The notes under the pieces are model-generated. The model ran no database searches. It worked only from the letters and a program-made list of their open reading frames with translations, and had not been told where the DNA came from. From contig JAIDUY010000469.1 of the NCBI GenBank assembly GCA_029059965.1, positions 1-8,163 of the forward strand: a stretch of 8,163 nucleotides of DNA, in the 5' to 3' direction. The translations under genes were made by a program, and so were the position numbers. Positions 1 through 6,170 of this stretch are shown here, one piece after another; position 1 is the stretch's first letter, and each line of letters begins with the position of its first letter. Source of the DNA: Muribaculaceae bacterium (GTDB lineage: Bacteria; Bacteroidota; Bacteroidia; Bacteroidales; Muribaculaceae).

Positions 1-831
1 GCCCTTGAGGGGACGGCCGATGAGGGCGATGTCGCCGATGAGGTCCATGAGCTTGTGGCGTGCGGGCTCGTTGGGGCTGAAGAGAGGCTTGGTGTTGATG
101 TAGCCGTACTCCTCGACGTTGCGCGAAGGCACGTTCATCATTGCGGCGATGCGGTCGAGGTCGGCCTGGCTCATGGGGCTGTCGTGGATGACGATGGCGT
201 TGTCGAGGTCGCCGCCCTTGATGAGGCCTGCGGTGAGGAGGGGTTCTACCTCACGTACGAAGACGAATGTGCGGGCGGGAGCGATTTCGGCTGCGAAATC
301 GGCCACATTGTCCAGAGTGGCGTACTGGTTGCTCAGCACGGGGGAATCGAAATCGATTTTCACGTCGACGCTGAACTGGTCGTCGGGGAGCAGCATCAGC
401 TTGGAGCCGGTGGCCATGTCGATGACTTCGACCTTGTGCTTGACGTAGTAGAAGTCCTTGTCGGCGGTCTGCTCAACCAGACCGACCTTGTTGATGGCCT
501 CGACGAAAGGCAGTGAGCTGCCGTCGAGAATGGGCATCTCGGGGCCGTTTATCTTGATGAGGCAGTTGTCTACGCCGAGTGCGTAGAGGGCTGCCATGGC
601 GTGTTCGATGGTGCTCACGGTCACGTCGCCGCGACCTACTACGGTACCGCGGTTGGTCGACACTACGTTTTCGGCCAGGGCGTCGATTGTAGGCTCGCCT
701 TCGATGTCGGTGCGCTGCAGTTTATAGCCGTGGTTGTCGGGAGCCGGGCAGAAGGTGGCTTCCAGCTGTGCTCCGGTATGCAAGCCCTTACCGCTGAGGG
801 TGAAGGTATTCTTGAGGGTTACTTGCTTCAT
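1..831 (-). CDS. lpxC: UDP-3-O-acyl-N-acetylglucosamine deacetylase LpxC, partial (probable LpxC-FabZ fusion)
   Basis: LpxC is the cytoplasmic zinc deacetylase that commits UDP-3-O-acyl-GlcNAc to lipid A synthesis. I translated the minus strand from the ATG at 829-831. It gives 277 residues open to the window edge, so the 3' end is missing. Early residues read MKQVTLKNTFTLSGKGLHTG, a typical LpxC N-terminus. STIEHAMAAL (residues 73-82) carries the conserved E76 and zinc ligand H77. ARHKLMDLIGD (257-267) carries H259 and D263, matching E. coli H238 and D242. The left edge falls just after this motif, where LpxC domain 2 is ending. In Bacteroidetes this protein is usually continuous with FabZ (3-hydroxyacyl-ACP dehydratase); that part cannot be seen here. 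The gene starts 33 bp after the lpxD stop with no terminator between, so the two are probably co-transcribed. There is no strong Shine-Dalgarno. Confidence 0.95.
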   Translation of the reverse strand, partial: MKQVTLKNTFTLSGKGLHTGAQLEATFCPAPDNHGYKLQRTDIEGEPTIDALAENVVSTNRGTVVGRGDVTVSTIEHAMAALYALGVDNCLIKINGPEMPILDGSSLPFVEAINKVGLVEQTADKDFYYVKHKVEVIDMATGSKLMLLPDDQFSVDVKIDFDSPVLSNQYATLDNVADFAAEIAPARTFVFVREVEPLLTAGLIKGGDLDNAIVIHDSPMSQADLDRIAAMMNVPSRNVEEYGYINTKPLFSPNEPARHKLMDLIGDIALIGRPLKG

Positions 832-864
832 TGCTTGATGTGGATATGGTGTACGGAGGTTTTA

Positions 865-1902
865 TTATTCGGATTTGTATTTTGCCAGTTCTTTTTCGAG
901 GGCGTCGACGCGCTCGAAAAGTGAGGCCAGGCGTTTGGTGTAGGCGAAAGTCCGGGCGAAGGCACCGGCAGGTATGGCCGGAGTGCCGAGCATGCGGCTG
1001 CCGGCCTCGACGCTGTTGGGCACGCCGCTCTGTGCTCCGAGCTGCACGCCATCGCCGATGGTGATGTGTCCGGCGATGCCGACCTGGCCGCCGAAGACGC
1101 AGTGCTTGCCTATCTGTGTCGAGCCTGCGACGCCTACCTGCGCTGCCATGGCCGTGTGCTCGCCGACAACGACGTTGTGTGCTATCTGCACAAGGTTGTC
1201 GATTTTGACGCCGCGGCGGAGCACTGTCTGGCCCATTGTGGAGCGGTCGATGGTGGCGTTGGCGCCTATCTCCACGTCATCCTCTATGAGGACGATGCCG
1301 AGCTGCTCGATTTTGTGGTAGACGCCCCGGGCGTCGGGAGCGAAACCGAAGCCGTCGGAGCCGATGACAGCACCGGCGTGGATGACGCAGCGCGAGCCTA
1401 TGCGGCAGCCATAGTAGATTCTGGCTCCCGGATAGATGACGGTGTCGTCGCCAATGGTGACGTTGTCGCCGATGTAGGCGTGGGGATATATCTTGACATT
1501 GCGGCCCAGACGGACACCCTTGGCGATGTAAGCCATGGCTCCGACATAACATCCTTCAGGAATCTCGACGCCTTCGGCGATGTGACTGCCCTCCTCCACG
1601 CCTTCGTATTTCGGCTTGAGGAAGGTGGCGGCAAGGCTCAGGAGCTGTGCCAGCGAACTGTAGGGATCGTCGACGCGGATGAGTGTGGCCTGAACGGGAT
1701 GTTCGGGCACGAAGTCGCGGCGCACAAGGACTACCGAAGCCCCTGTGGAGTAGATATGGTGTTCGTACTTGGGATTGGCAAGGAATGTGATGGTGCCGGG
1801 AACGGCACTTTCTATCTTAGAGAAGTCATGGACGGTCACATCAGGATTACCCTCGACGGAACCGCCTATCTGATTGGCTATTATCTGTGCTGTAAGCTGC
1901 AT
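865..1902 (-). CDS. lpxD: UDP-3-O-(3-hydroxyacyl)glucosamine N-acyltransferase LpxD
   Basis: LpxD transfers a 3-hydroxyacyl chain from acyl carrier protein to UDP-3-O-acyl-glucosamine, the step after LpxC in lipid A synthesis. It acts as a cytoplasmic trimer. The 345-residue product has the family's usual length and layout. A uridine-binding N-terminal domain spans about 1-100 (FLANPKY at 40-46). A left-handed beta-helix of hexapeptide repeats follows, about 103-310. A C-terminal helix (about 320-343) is predicted to form the trimer coiled coil. [12 protein letters not shown] (179-190) is a signature of the family. [12 protein letters not shown] (236-247) holds H242, equivalent to the catalytic H239 of E. 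coli, and GIAGH (275-279) holds the second conserved histidine. It is the first gene of a unit that continues into lpxC; a terminator upstream separates it from rprY. Two TAA codons lie in tandem at the end. Confidence 0.97.
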   Translation of the reverse strand: MQLTAQIIANQIGGSVEGNPDVTVHDFSKIESAVPGTITFLANPKYEHHIYSTGASVVLVRRDFVPEHPVQATLIRVDDPYSSLAQLLSLAATFLKPKYEGVEEGSHIAEGVEIPEGCYVGAMAYIAKGVRLGRNVKIYPHAYIGDNVTIGDDTVIYPGARIYYGCRIGSRCVIHAGAVIGSDGFGFAPDARGVYHKIEQLGIVLIEDDVEIGANATIDRSTMGQTVLRRGVKIDNLVQIAHNVVVGEHTAMAAQVGVAGSTQIGKHCVFGGQVGIAGHITIGDGVQLGAQSGVPNSVEAGSRMLGTPAIPAGAFARTFAYTKRLASLFERVDALEKELAKYKSE

Positions 1903-1952
1903 TATAGTCGTAAAGCTGTGCGGAGGCCGTGGCTTCCGTAGTTTTCATTCTG

Positions 1953-1960
1953 CAAAATTG
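1953..1960 (-). promoter_or_regulatory. Possible weak -7 element upstream of lpxD
   Basis: On the minus strand this reads CAATTTTG, one mismatch from the Bacteroidetes -7 consensus TAnnTTTG. It lies 51 bp upstream of the lpxD ATG. I could not find a good TTTG -33 element at 19-21 bp; that position reads TATG. A run of nine T lies just upstream on the same strand (1963-1971). lpxD needs its own promoter because the rprXY unit ends at a terminator, so this is the best candidate but a weak one. Confidence 0.3.
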
Positions 1961-2015
1961 GCAAAAAAAAACGACACTCCCATATTTTAGACCGAAAAAG
2001 TGCCCTTCTGTCGAC

Positions 2016-2047
2016 ATTTAAGCCATATTTAAGCCACTTCAAGGCCA
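2016..2047. repeat. Direct repeats with 11-bp period upstream of lpxD (candidate operator)
   Basis: The plus strand has two perfect copies of ATTTAAGCCA (2016-2025 and 2027-2036), 11 bp apart. A degenerate third copy, CTTCAAGGCCA, follows at 2037-2047. About one helical turn between copies is the spacing at which OmpR/PhoB-type response regulators bind as head-to-tail dimers. The array lies 114-145 bp upstream of the lpxD start, between the rprXY terminator and the weak lpxD -7 candidate. The repeat is seen directly; the operator role is inferred. Confidence 0.5.
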
Positions 2048-2076
2048 TAATGAACCGCATTTACGAGGCCGCGCAC

Positions 2077-2112
2077 AAAAACAGCCGCCGGAGAATGAGC
2101 CCCGGCGGCTGT
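2077..2112 (-). terminator. Rho-independent terminator of rprXY
   Basis: A perfect 11-bp GC-rich stem pairs 2081-2091 (ACAGCCGCCGG) with 2102-2112 (CCGGCGGCTGT) across a 10-nt loop. On the minus strand the stem runs directly into TTTTT (2081 down to 2077). It starts 22 bp beyond the rprY stop codon, the expected place for the end of the rprX-rprY transcript. There is no T-run on the plus-strand side, so it is read as minus-strand only. Confidence 0.88.
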
Positions 2113-2134
2113 ATGCGTTTCGGCCGCTGACGTG

Positions 2135-2839
2135 TCAGCGGGTTTCGGTTTCGGGAGCGATGAGCTTGTAGCCCTTGCCGTGGATGTTGATGATTTCGAT
2201 GGAGGGGTCGTCCTTGAGATGCTTGCGCAGCTTGGTGATGTAGACGTCCATCGAACGGGCGTTGAAGTAGTTGTCGTCAATCCAGATGGTCTTGAGGGCA
2301 TAGTTGCGCTCGAGGATTTCGTTAACGTGGGCGCAGAGGAGGCTGAGGAGCTCGCTTTCCTTGGTAGTGAGCTTGGTGATTTTGTCGCCGATCATCAGTG
2401 TCTGCTTCTGGGTGTCGAAAGTGAACTTGCCGATCTTGTACATGGTGATTTCCTTGCCCTTCTTGCCCTTGACGCGGCGCAGGATGGCCTCGATGCGGAA
2501 CACGAGCTCTTCCATGGAGAAAGGTTTGGTGATATAGTCGTCGGCACCGATTTTGAAGCCTTCGAAGATATCGTCTTTCAGCGACTTTGCAGTCAGGAAG
2601 ATAATGGGTACTTCGGAGTTCACGTTGCGGATTTCCTGAGCGAGGGTGAATCCGTCTTTCTTGGGCATCATCACGTCCAGAACGCAGATGTCGTATTTAC
2701 CTTTGAGGAAAGCCTTGTAGCCGGCTTCGCCGTCGACAAAGAGATCGGCGTTGTATCCTTTGGCCTGGAGATACTCACGCAGCAGCATGCCCAGGTTCTC
2801 GTCGTCCTCGCACAGAAGGATTCTCATTCGATCTTCCAT
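2135..2839 (-). CDS. rprY: OmpR/PhoB-family response regulator RprY
   Basis: This is the DNA-binding partner of RprX. The 234-residue protein has a receiver domain (about 5-122) and a winged-helix effector domain (about 136-227). In the receiver I see the acidic pair D12/D13, the phospho-acceptor D55 in VLDVMMPKKDG, T83 in FLTAK and K105 in ITKPF. The effector domain has the OmpR-family recognition-helix region SMDVYITKLRKHL and the wing motif IHGKGYKLI. The sequence closely resembles what I recall of RprY from Bacteroides fragilis, isolated as a regulator that lowers porin (OmpF) expression when expressed in E. coli. It follows rprX by 6 bp, so translation is probably coupled. ATG at 2839 is used; an internal ATG at 2827 (residue 5) has a purine-rich GGAAGA before it and is a possible alternative. 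Confidence 0.93.
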   Translation of the reverse strand: MEDRMRILLCEDDENLGMLLREYLQAKGYNADLFVDGEAGYKAFLKGKYDICVLDVMMPKKDGFTLAQEIRNVNSEVPIIFLTAKSLKDDIFEGFKIGADDYITKPFSMEELVFRIEAILRRVKGKKGKEITMYKIGKFTFDTQKQTLMIGDKITKLTTKESELLSLLCAHVNEILERNYALKTIWIDDNYFNARSMDVYITKLRKHLKDDPSIEIINIHGKGYKLIAPETETR

Positions 2840-2845
2840 AGTAGT

Positions 2846-4378
2846 TCAGTTTTTAGAGAGTGGTAGTATTATTATAAATTTTGTTCCTACATTGAATTCG
2901 CTTTCCACGGAAATCTCGCCACCGAGCTCGCCGACCATCTTGCGGACATAGGCGAGGCCGAGGCCGAAGCCCTTGACGTCGTGGAGGTTTCCGGTGGATA
3001 CACGATAGAATTTTTCAAAGATTTTCTTCAGGTCGTCGCGCTTGATGCCGATGCCGTTATCGGCGATGCTGATTTCGATTCGCTCGTCCTCGAGGTCGCG
3101 CGAGCTTACGATGAGGTGCAGCGGGCGCTCCTCGGAGCGGTACTTGACGGCATTGTCGAGCAGGTTGAAGATGACGTTGGTGAAGTGCATCTCGTCGACT
3201 TCCACGATGGCGTTCATGGCATCGAGATTGGCCTCGATGGAGCCGCCGTACTTCTCGACCTTGAGTTTGAAGGTATTGACGATGTTGAAGATTGCGGCGT
3301 TGGCATCGACTTCCTCGAGCTTGAGCGTTGACTTCTGTCGGTCGAACATACTCATCTGCAACACTTTCTCGACCTGGAAGCGGAGGCGCTTGGTCTCATC
3401 GTTGATGACCGTCGATATCTGCTGGAGCATGGTCGGGCTCTTGCGGACGCTCTGGTCGTTGAGCATCTGCGCTGCAAGGCTGATGGACGATATCGGGGTC
3501 TTGAACTCGTGGGTCATGTTGTTGATGAAGTCGTTCTTCATCTCGGTGAGTTTCTTCTGCCTGAACGCCACGATGATGGTGTAGACGAAGATAATCAGCA
3601 GAATGAGGGTGAAGGCGAATGCCGGCACCATAAACGAGATGGACGAGAAGATATAGTCCTGCTTGGTCGGGAAGTAGACCTTGAGGTAGCTGCCGGCGCC
3701 GTTGGCATCGTTGGGGAAGAGGGTCTGCACGAACATGTTGTCGCGGTCGCCGGGGCCCGTCTGGAATCCGGGGCTTTTGTAGAGCACGGTGCCGGCGTAG
3801 TTGGTGACGCCGAACTCGAAGGGCACGTTGAGGCCGAGCGTGTCGAGCTCGGCGCGGAGGTAGGATGCCACACGTGCCGAGTCGGCCCTCTCGGTGATGG
3901 GGCGGCTCGATGCGGTGGAGATGATGTTGAGGATTACTTCGTCGAGCAGACCTTTCTGATAGAGGTAGCGGTTGCGGTAGGCGTCCTGCGCGGTGCGGTA
4001 GTGTGCCGCCAGTCCGCCGGCATTGGCGCGGCGCAGCATGGAAATCTCGTTGACGGCGCCCTTGATGGTGAGGTCGGCCTCAAGTCCGGTGGAGGTGGTG
4101 AAGGAGTACTTGATACCCTCCTGCCCCACGGTGCCGCCAATGTACTGCTCCACCAGCGACGAGGTCTCCACTTGCCGGAGGTCGTCCTCCAGGAAGTGAC
4201 GGGTCTCGTCCTGCTCAAGGCGCATTGACACGGCCACGAGGCTCTGGCGCACACCCTGGGCGAACTGCTCGTAGCGTATCTGCACAATATTCTTCATGTA
4301 GAATATCTGAATGAACAGAAGGCCTACGAATGCTATCGCCATGACGATTGCCAGTATCCAGATTGTTGACTTCTTCAT
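2846..4378 (-). CDS. rprX: Membrane sensor histidine kinase RprX
   Basis: This inner-membrane kinase senses a signal outside the cytoplasm and phosphorylates RprY. The 510 residues show a first membrane segment (about 7-27), a periplasmic region of about 218 residues (28-245), and a second membrane segment (about 246-271). A HisKA domain follows with phospho-accepting H290 in NNMTHEFKTPISSI, then a HATPase domain. Its N box is NVIFNLLDNAVKY (401-413), the G1 box DNGIGI (440-445), the F box FEKFYRV (454-460) and the G2 box GFGLGL (470-475). No HAMP or PAS domain is evident between membrane segment 2 and HisKA; the join is only about 17 residues. I do not recognise a named fold in the periplasmic part. 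The gene is first in a two-gene unit with rprY and has a consensus promoter about 115-145 bp upstream. The ligand is unknown. The symbol rests on resemblance to Bacteroides RprX and on the pairing with rprY. Confidence 0.9.
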   Translation of the reverse strand: MKKSTIWILAIVMAIAFVGLLFIQIFYMKNIVQIRYEQFAQGVRQSLVAVSMRLEQDETRHFLEDDLRQVETSSLVEQYIGGTVGQEGIKYSFTTSTGLEADLTIKGAVNEISMLRRANAGGLAAHYRTAQDAYRNRYLYQKGLLDEVILNIISTASSRPITERADSARVASYLRAELDTLGLNVPFEFGVTNYAGTVLYKSPGFQTGPGDRDNMFVQTLFPNDANGAGSYLKVYFPTKQDYIFSSISFMVPAFAFTLILLIIFVYTIIVAFRQKKLTEMKNDFINNMTHEFKTPISSISLAAQMLNDQSVRKSPTMLQQISTVINDETKRLRFQVEKVLQMSMFDRQKSTLKLEEVDANAAIFNIVNTFKLKVEKYGGSIEANLDAMNAIVEVDEMHFTNVIFNLLDNAVKYRSEERPLHLIVSSRDLEDERIEISIADNGIGIKRDDLKKIFEKFYRVSTGNLHDVKGFGLGLAYVRKMVGELGGEISVESEFNVGTKFIIILPLSKN

Positions 4379-4386
4379 TCTTTAAT

Positions 4387-4418
4387 TTAACCTATGTTTT
4401 GTTAACGCTTAACCTTTG
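4387..4418. repeat. Direct repeat TTAACCTxTG, 22-bp spacing, in the rprX leader
   Basis: The plus strand reads TTAACCTATG at 4387-4396 and TTAACCTTTG at 4409-4418, starts exactly 22 bp apart (two helical turns). A related GTTAACG lies between them at 4401-4407. The pair lies just upstream of the rprX start codon, inside the predicted 5' leader. It could be an autoregulatory site, but the stretch is AT-rich and chance is possible. Confidence 0.3.
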
Positions 4419-4491
4419 TAAAATGTTCCCTCGCCGAAGCATCAAAATAGCGCCGGAAAGGCAGCGGAGAAGCGCCGTTAACATTTCGCGT

Positions 4492-4523
4492 CAAAATTAA
4501 CAAATAAATGTGAAGCCTCCAAA
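4492..4523 (-). promoter_or_regulatory. Bacteroidetes-type promoter of rprXY
   Basis: On the minus strand TTTG (4523-4520) is followed by a 20-bp spacer and TAATTTTG (4499-4492). This matches the Bacteroidetes primary sigma consensus, -33 TTTG and -7 TAnnTTTG, at every fixed position and with normal spacing. Transcription would begin near 4485, giving rprX a leader of about 105 nt. The -33 element lies in one arm of the stem-loop at 4514-4582. Confidence 0.7.
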
Positions 4524-4582
4524 CTTCCTAAGCAAAATTTGATGATTTTCAATGATTTTTGGCTTTTGGAAATTTGGAGGCT
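4514..4582 (-). terminator. Long imperfect stem-loop after nhaA, probable terminator
   Basis: AGCCTCCAAA (4514-4523) pairs perfectly with TTTGGAGGCT (4573-4582). After one mismatch (4524/4572), TTCC (4525-4528) pairs with GGAA (4568-4571). The 39-nt interior can pair further: AAGC 4530-4533 with GCTT 4562-4565, then A-runs with T-runs. The structure starts 23 bp beyond the nhaA stop. On the minus strand it is followed by T-rich but interrupted sequence (ATTTATTTGTTAATTTTG), so it is a plausible but not classic terminator. It overlaps the rprX promoter. Confidence 0.5.
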
Positions 4583-4605
4583 AAGCTCAAAATGCGCAAC
4601 TGAGG

Positions 4606-6024
4606 TCAGTCTTCCTCGACGGCGTCGGGAGCGACACCCTTCGGGAGCACCAGATGCAGCCATACGAAGGCCAGCAGGCCCGAAAGCACGGAGCCGACCA
4701 CGATGCCGAGCTTGGCGTGCTCGAGGAGCGCGGCCTGCTCGGGCACTGCTGCGTTGAACGACAGCGTGGCGATGAACAGCGAAACCGTGAAACCGATACC
4801 GCCGAGCATGGCCATGGCCGCCATCATCGACCAGCTTGCGTGGGCCGGCATGGGAGCGAGGTGAAGCTTGACTGTAAGCCACGAGAAGGAGAAGATGCCG
4901 AGGAACTTGCCGACGACAAGGCCGCAGATGATGGACAGCGAGATGCCCTCGAAAGTGCTTGCGGGCTCCATGCCGAGCAGCAGTATGCCGGCGTTGGCAA
5001 AGGCGAAGAGCGGCAGGATGACGAAGTTGACGACCTGATGGAGGCTGTCCTCAAGATCCTGGAGCGGCGATATGACTTTGTCCGAGGCACTTTCTACCTG
5101 CTTGAGCCAGTTCATCTGCTCCTTGCCGAGGATGGTGCGCTTCTCAAGGTCCACGTCGTCCTCGTCGCCCTTGAAGTTGGAGATGGAGCGACGTATAATC
5201 TTGATGTACTTCTTCGGGGCGAACACGGGCGTGGCGGGCACGCAGAAAGCCACGAGAACACCGGCAATGGTGGGATGTATGCCTGAATTGAGGAAAAGGA
5301 ACCATATGACGCCGCCGACGCCGAGGTAGAACAGCTTGCTCTTGATGCGCAGCAGCGAGCCCAGCAGAAGCAGGCCGAACAGCAGCGCGGCATAGAACAG
5401 CAGAGTCAGCTCGATATGGGTCGAGTAGAAGGCGGCGATGACGATGATGCCGCCGATGTCGTCGACTACGGCGAGGGTGGTGAGGAATATCTTGAGCGAC
5501 AGTGGCACGCGGTGGCCGAGCATGGCGAGCACGCCGAGCGAGAAAGCGATGTCGGTGGCCATCGGGATGGCTGCGCCGCCGCTGTAGTCGGTGCCGCGCG
5601 ACAGAAACCAGTAGACGAGGACGGGCACGGCCATACCGCCGACAGCGGCCACGATAGGTAGCAGAGCCTGCTTGAACGACGAGAGCTCGCCGACGAGCAC
5701 TTCACGCTTGATTTCGAGGCCTATCGAGAAGAAGAAGATTGCCATCAGCGCGTCGTTGATGAAAGCCAGCAGATTCATGGGCTCACCCGAATGGCTGAAG
5801 ATATTGAAATCGCCCACCTGGAGGCGCACCTCCTGGGTCCAGAATTCGAAGTAATAGGTATTGATGGCGGGGATGTTGGCCACGATAAGTGCCAGCAGTG
5901 TCGCGGCAATCAGCACGTTGCCGCCCGTGGCGTGACGACGCAGGGCCTGGCGTGCGGAATAGAATATACCATGCGAGAACACCGAGCCTTCGGGCTCCTG
6001 AGTGCGTGATGAATCCTTACTCAT
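4606..6024 (-). CDS. nhaA: Na+/H+ antiporter NhaA
   Basis: NhaA is an inner-membrane antiporter that expels Na+ (or Li+) in exchange for H+, controlling sodium and pH. From the ATG at 6024 the product has 472 residues with about twelve hydrophobic segments. Family motifs are present: IGLEIKREVLVGEL (101-114), MATDIAFSLGVLAMLG (155-170, D158 matching E. coli D133), VVDDIG (186-191, with the ion-binding pair D188/D189 matching D163/D164), FVILPLFAFANAG (334-346), VGKFLGI (371-377, K373 near E. coli K300) and GGIGFTVSLFIATL (408-421). It is longer than the roughly 390-residue E. coli protein, mainly because of a charged cytoplasmic stretch at about 268-325. I rejected the ATG at 6117, which adds 31 unlike-family residues and lies in the upstream gene's terminator T-tract. 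It appears to be a single-gene transcript. Confidence 0.95.
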   Translation of the reverse strand: MSKDSSRTQEPEGSVFSHGIFYSARQALRRHATGGNVLIAATLLALIVANIPAINTYYFEFWTQEVRLQVGDFNIFSHSGEPMNLLAFINDALMAIFFFSIGLEIKREVLVGELSSFKQALLPIVAAVGGMAVPVLVYWFLSRGTDYSGGAAIPMATDIAFSLGVLAMLGHRVPLSLKIFLTTLAVVDDIGGIIVIAAFYSTHIELTLLFYAALLFGLLLLGSLLRIKSKLFYLGVGGVIWFLFLNSGIHPTIAGVLVAFCVPATPVFAPKKYIKIIRRSISNFKGDEDDVDLEKRTILGKEQMNWLKQVESASDKVISPLQDLEDSLHQVVNFVILPLFAFANAGILLLGMEPASTFEGISLSIICGLVVGKFLGIFSFSWLTVKLHLAPMPAHASWSMMAAMAMLGGIGFTVSLFIATLSFNAAVPEQAALLEHAKLGIVVGSVLSGLLAFVWLHLVLPKGVAPDAVEED

Positions 6025-6031
6025 ATATATT

Positions 6032-6053
6032 CTGTATCTGTGTATCTGTGTAT
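6032..6053. repeat. Tandem octamer repeat in the nhaA leader
   Basis: The plus strand reads CTGTAT, CTGTGTAT, CTGTGTAT (6032-6037, 6038-6045, 6046-6053): 2.75 copies of an 8-bp unit. On the coding strand this is ATACACAG repeated, ending 7 bp before the nhaA ATG. It could affect ribosome access or vary in copy number by slippage. No Shine-Dalgarno is evident here. Confidence 0.45.
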
Positions 6054-6058
6054 ATGTA

Positions 6059-6078
6059 TTGGAAACGTTTGGAAACGT
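6059..6078. repeat. 10-bp tandem repeat upstream of nhaA
   Basis: The plus strand carries TTGGAAACGT twice in direct succession (6059-6068 and 6069-6078), or ACGTTTCCAA twice on the coding strand, 35-54 bp upstream of the nhaA start. TACGTTTC on the minus strand (6080-6073) is one base from the TAnnTTTG -7 pattern but has no TTTG at -33, so promoter status is weak. One-helical-turn spacing suits a regulator binding site. Confidence 0.45.
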
Positions 6079-6086
6079 ACTATCGT

Positions 6087-6105
6087 TCACGGCATCGCGC
6101 CGTGA
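6087..6105. repeat. 7-bp inverted repeat upstream of nhaA
   Basis: TCACGGC (6087-6093) and GCCGTGA (6099-6105) form a perfect inverted repeat with a 5-nt spacer. It lies between the acyl-CoA dehydrogenase terminator and the 10-bp tandem repeat. No T-run follows on either strand, so it is not an intrinsic terminator. It may be an operator for nhaA or a chance palindrome. Confidence 0.35.
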
Positions 6106-6115
6106 CAGTCGGTTC

Positions 6116-6151
6116 AAAAAACAGGCTCCGGCGCAAGTCTGCGCCGGAGCC
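6116..6151 (-). terminator. Strong Rho-independent terminator of the etf/acyl-CoA dehydrogenase unit
   Basis: GGCTCCGGCGCA (6124-6135) and TGCGCCGGAGCC (6140-6151) make a perfect 12-bp GC-rich stem with a 4-nt loop. On the minus strand TG and then six T follow (6121 down to 6116). The hairpin starts 20 bp past the acyl-CoA dehydrogenase stop codon. It separates that unit from nhaA. Confidence 0.93.
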
Positions 6152-6170
6152 GTAGTATTCGGGAGCCGAA

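Noticed and set aside
1066..1941. Plus-strand open frame opposite lpxD
   Set aside because: Same codon-bias shadow effect; LpxD on the other strand has full-length family motifs and this frame has none.
2132..2866. Plus-strand open frame covering almost exactly rprY in antisense
   Set aside because: Its extent follows rprY, whose phospho-acceptor and winged-helix motifs are intact. The antisense product has no recognisable domain.
3509..4228. Plus-strand open frame opposite rprX
   Set aside because: Low-complexity Gly/Val/Glu/His-rich translation without motifs, opposite a well-supported kinase.
4449..4477. AGCGCCG direct repeat with 22-bp spacing in the rprX leader
   Set aside because: Only 7 bases, GC-rich and common in this genome's composition. 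The spacing matches the nearby TTAACC pair but that alone is not enough to call a site.
4514..4582. The inverted repeat as a small transposable element (MITE)
   Set aside because: At 69 bp with no visible target-site duplication, and positioned just after a stop codon, it is better explained as a terminator or regulatory stem-loop.
6025..6117. Upstream in-frame ATG giving nhaA a 31-residue N-terminal extension
   Set aside because: The ATG lies at the T-tract of the preceding terminator, and the extension is polar, unlike NhaA N-termini and encoded partly by tandem repeats. The ATG at 6024 gives a normal start.
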